Shown here: piece by piece, positions 5,583 to 6,799 of the stretch
How the letters are laid out: each line of letters begins with the position of its first letter
Position numbering within the stretch: the first letter of the stretch is position 1
Origin: Mucilaginibacter sp.
GTDB taxonomy: Bacteria > Bacteroidota > Bacteroidia > Sphingobacteriales > Sphingobacteriaceae
DNA: 6,799 nucleotides
Assembly: GCA_014376655.1 (NCBI GenBank)
Contig: JACMRC010000309.1
Span: 1-6,799, forward strand
Direction: 5' to 3'
Translations under genes and position numbers: made by a program
Notes under the pieces: model-generated
Databases searched by the model: none
Seen by the model: the letters and a program-made list of their open reading frames with translations, nothing else
What the model was told of the DNA's origin: nothing

Positions 5583-6524
5583 ATGACAAGCCAAATAGTT
5601 TCATTAGTATTCGTTTTTATTTTACTGATAATTGTTTTTTCTTCATTTGTAACCGTTAAACAAGGCACCATTGCCGTTATTACCATATTTGGAAAATTTC
5701 GCCGCATTCTTACGCCGGGCTTGAGTTTTAAGATTCCGTTAATTGAGGCTATCTATTCAAAAATATCTATTCAAAACCGCTCGGTAGAGCTAGAGTTCCA
5801 GGCGGTAACGTTCGATCAGGCCAACGTTTATTTTAAGGCGATGCTATTATATTCTGTTTTAGACCAACAGGAAGAGACCATAAAAAATGTAGCCTTTAAG
5901 TTTGTTGATGAACGGAATTTAATGCAGGCATTGATTCGTACGGTAGAAGGTTCTATACGGGCATTTGTTGCTACAAAACGTCAATCAGAGGTGTTGATAT
6001 TAAGGCGCGATATTGTTGATCATGTAAAAGAACAGCTTGACCAGATCCTGGAAACATGGGGTTATCATTTACAAGATCTGCAATTAAATGATATTACGTT
6101 TGACGAGGTCATCATGAAATCAATGAGCCAGGTTGTGGCATCAAATAACCTGAAAGCTGCTGCCGAAAATGAGGGCCAGGCTTTATTGATCACCAAAACA
6201 AAAGCTGCCGAGGCTGAGGGTAACGCGATCAAAATATCTGCCGAGGCCGAGCGCCAGGCATCGCAATTGCGCGGGCAGGGTGTGGCATTGTTCCGCCAGG
6301 AAGTTGCAAAAGGTATGACCGTTGCCGCTAAAGAAATGGAAACTGCACACATGGATACATCGGTAATATTGTTTACCATGTGGACCGAGTCAATAAAGCA
6401 CTTTGCCGAGAACTCGCAGGGTAATGTTATTTTCCTTGATGGATCGACAGATGCCATGCATCAAACCATGAAAGAGATGATGAGCCTCAATATTTTACAG
6501 TCTGATAAAATCAAGAAAAAATAA
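5583..6524 (+). CDS. SPFH/band 7 (stomatin-like) membrane protein
   Basis: A 313-residue member of the SPFH superfamily (stomatin, prohibitin, flotillin, HflK/C), which form membrane-anchored oligomers that organise membrane domains or regulate proteases. Residues 4-25 are one hydrophobic anchor. The SPFH domain follows at about 25-185, with VKQGTIAVITIFGKFRRIL (25-43), PGLSFKIPLIE (45-55) and a typical mid-domain stretch RTVEGSIRAFVATKR (119-133). Residues about 187-255 form a long Ala/Glu-rich helix with NNLKAAAENEGQALL and KAAEAEGNAIK, the usual coiled-coil. The C-terminal part (VILFTMWTESIKHF, 261-274; NVIFLDGSTD, 281-290) resembles plant HIR-type and bacterial HIR-like proteins more than HflK/C. 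No NfeD-like partner is visible on either side. The ATG at 5583 puts the anchor at the N-terminus. No strong promoter is seen; TATATTTA at 5554-5561 is one base off consensus and poorly spaced. The precise role is unknown. Confidence 0.93.
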   Translation: MTSQIVSLVFVFILLIIVFSSFVTVKQGTIAVITIFGKFRRILTPGLSFKIPLIEAIYSKISIQNRSVELEFQAVTFDQANVYFKAMLLYSVLDQQEETIKNVAFKFVDERNLMQALIRTVEGSIRAFVATKRQSEVLILRRDIVDHVKEQLDQILETWGYHLQDLQLNDITFDEVIMKSMSQVVASNNLKAAAENEGQALLITKTKAAEAEGNAIKISAEAERQASQLRGQGVALFRQEVAKGMTVAAKEMETAHMDTSVILFTMWTESIKHFAENSQGNVIFLDGSTDAMHQTMKEMMSLNILQSDKIKKK

Positions 6525-6533
6525 AACAATAAT

Positions 6534-6583
6534 AGGTTAAACTCTTGCGTTATCTGGCAGTCCAAAACGCAAAATATTAACCT
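6534..6583 (+). other. Two-stage hairpin between the SPFH gene and the next gene
   Basis: AGGTTAA (6534-6540) pairs with TTAACCT (6577-6583), and TTGCGTT (6545-6551) pairs with AACGCAA (6566-6572). Both stems are perfect 7-bp helices separated by a small internal loop, with a 14-nt apical loop. It starts 9 nt after the SPFH stop and ends 9 nt before the next ATG. It lacks a T tract, so it is more likely an mRNA structure (stability, processing or leader control) than a terminator. Confidence 0.55.
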
Positions 6584-6592
6584 GTTAATTAA

Positions 6593-6799
6593 ATGATACT
6601 GAGATTGGTGAGGGTGATTAGCGCTGCAGCGTTACTGCTATGCGTTAATAATTTGGTTTTAGCACAAGGCGCTTATCGCCAGTTAAGTGCTGCCGACTTT
6701 GGTGGCGTACCGCGCCCCGGGGACAATAACGCCATTGCCCACACTAAATGCTCCATTAATTTCCATTACGAAGGCTCGGGCCAGGGCGATAATTTTAAA
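6593..6799 (+). CDS. Secreted protein of unknown function, N-terminal 69 codons
   Basis: An open frame from the ATG at 6593 runs without a stop to the window edge. Residues 1-24 look like a signal peptide: MILRLVR is basic, then a hydrophobic core, then LVLAQG with a cut before or after Q25. The mature part starts YRQLSAADFGGVPRPGDN and continues with AIAHTKCSINFHYEGSG. The spacing of DFxGxP, an Ala-x-Thr and an aromatic beta-like stretch vaguely recalls the DUF922 group of Bacteroidota secreted proteins, but too little is visible to claim it. It follows the SPFH gene by 68 bp in the same direction and may share its transcript, with a hairpin in between. The signal peptide and the absence of any competing long frame support it as a real gene. 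Confidence 0.72.
   Translation, partial: MILRLVRVISAAALLLCVNNLVLAQGAYRQLSAADFGGVPRPGDNNAIAHTKCSINFHYEGSGQGDNFK

Noticed and set aside
6065..6457. Minus-strand open frame of 130 codons
   Set aside because: Antisense to the coiled-coil part of the SPFH gene; no recognisable domain or start context.

Overview
The window looks like chromosomal DNA from a Bacteroidota bacterium, most likely of the Sphingobacteriaceae (Mucilaginibacter/Pedobacter type). The reasons are protein-level resemblance throughout, Bacteroidota-type promoters (TTG, about 19 nt, TAnnTTTG) with weak Shine-Dalgarno sequences, and secreted proteins whose signal peptides end in ...AQAQ or ...LAQG. This taxonomic call is inference; no rRNA or other marker is present.

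Left block, minus strand (1-3599): pdhA (pyruvate dehydrogenase E1 alpha, 3599 to 2604), then pdhC (E2 acetyltransferase with two lipoyl domains, 2452 to 767), a strong intrinsic terminator (704-734), and the N-terminal 210 codons of the ribosome-associated GTPase gene hflX, cut by the window edge. The E1 beta gene is not beside them. The 151-bp gap between pdhA and pdhC is almost filled by a 120-bp inverted repeat with 24-nt arms (23/24 matched).

Centre (3600-4600): a 357-bp intergenic region holds the pdhA promoter, a second degenerate inverted repeat, and a well-formed plus-strand promoter. That promoter serves a secreted single-domain NlpC/P60 peptidase (3957-4538), which ends in a hairpin terminator shared with the convergent gene.

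Right block (4601-6799): three small minus-strand genes (61, 63 and 61 codons) encode clearly paralogous proteins with two membrane segments each. Their gaps are rich in RNA hairpins, and the hairpins of the middle and rightmost genes pair better on the minus strand, where C-A mismatches become G-U pairs. A divergent plus-strand gene 75 bp away encodes an SPFH/band 7 membrane protein. It is followed, after a two-stage hairpin, by the 5' end of a gene for a secreted protein that runs off the window.

The pdh and hflX genes are ordinary housekeeping genes. The least explained parts are the three tandem small membrane proteins with their hairpin-rich spacers beside the SPFH gene, and the two inverted-repeat elements downstream and upstream of pdhA. 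No mobile element, CRISPR array, tRNA or rRNA was seen.
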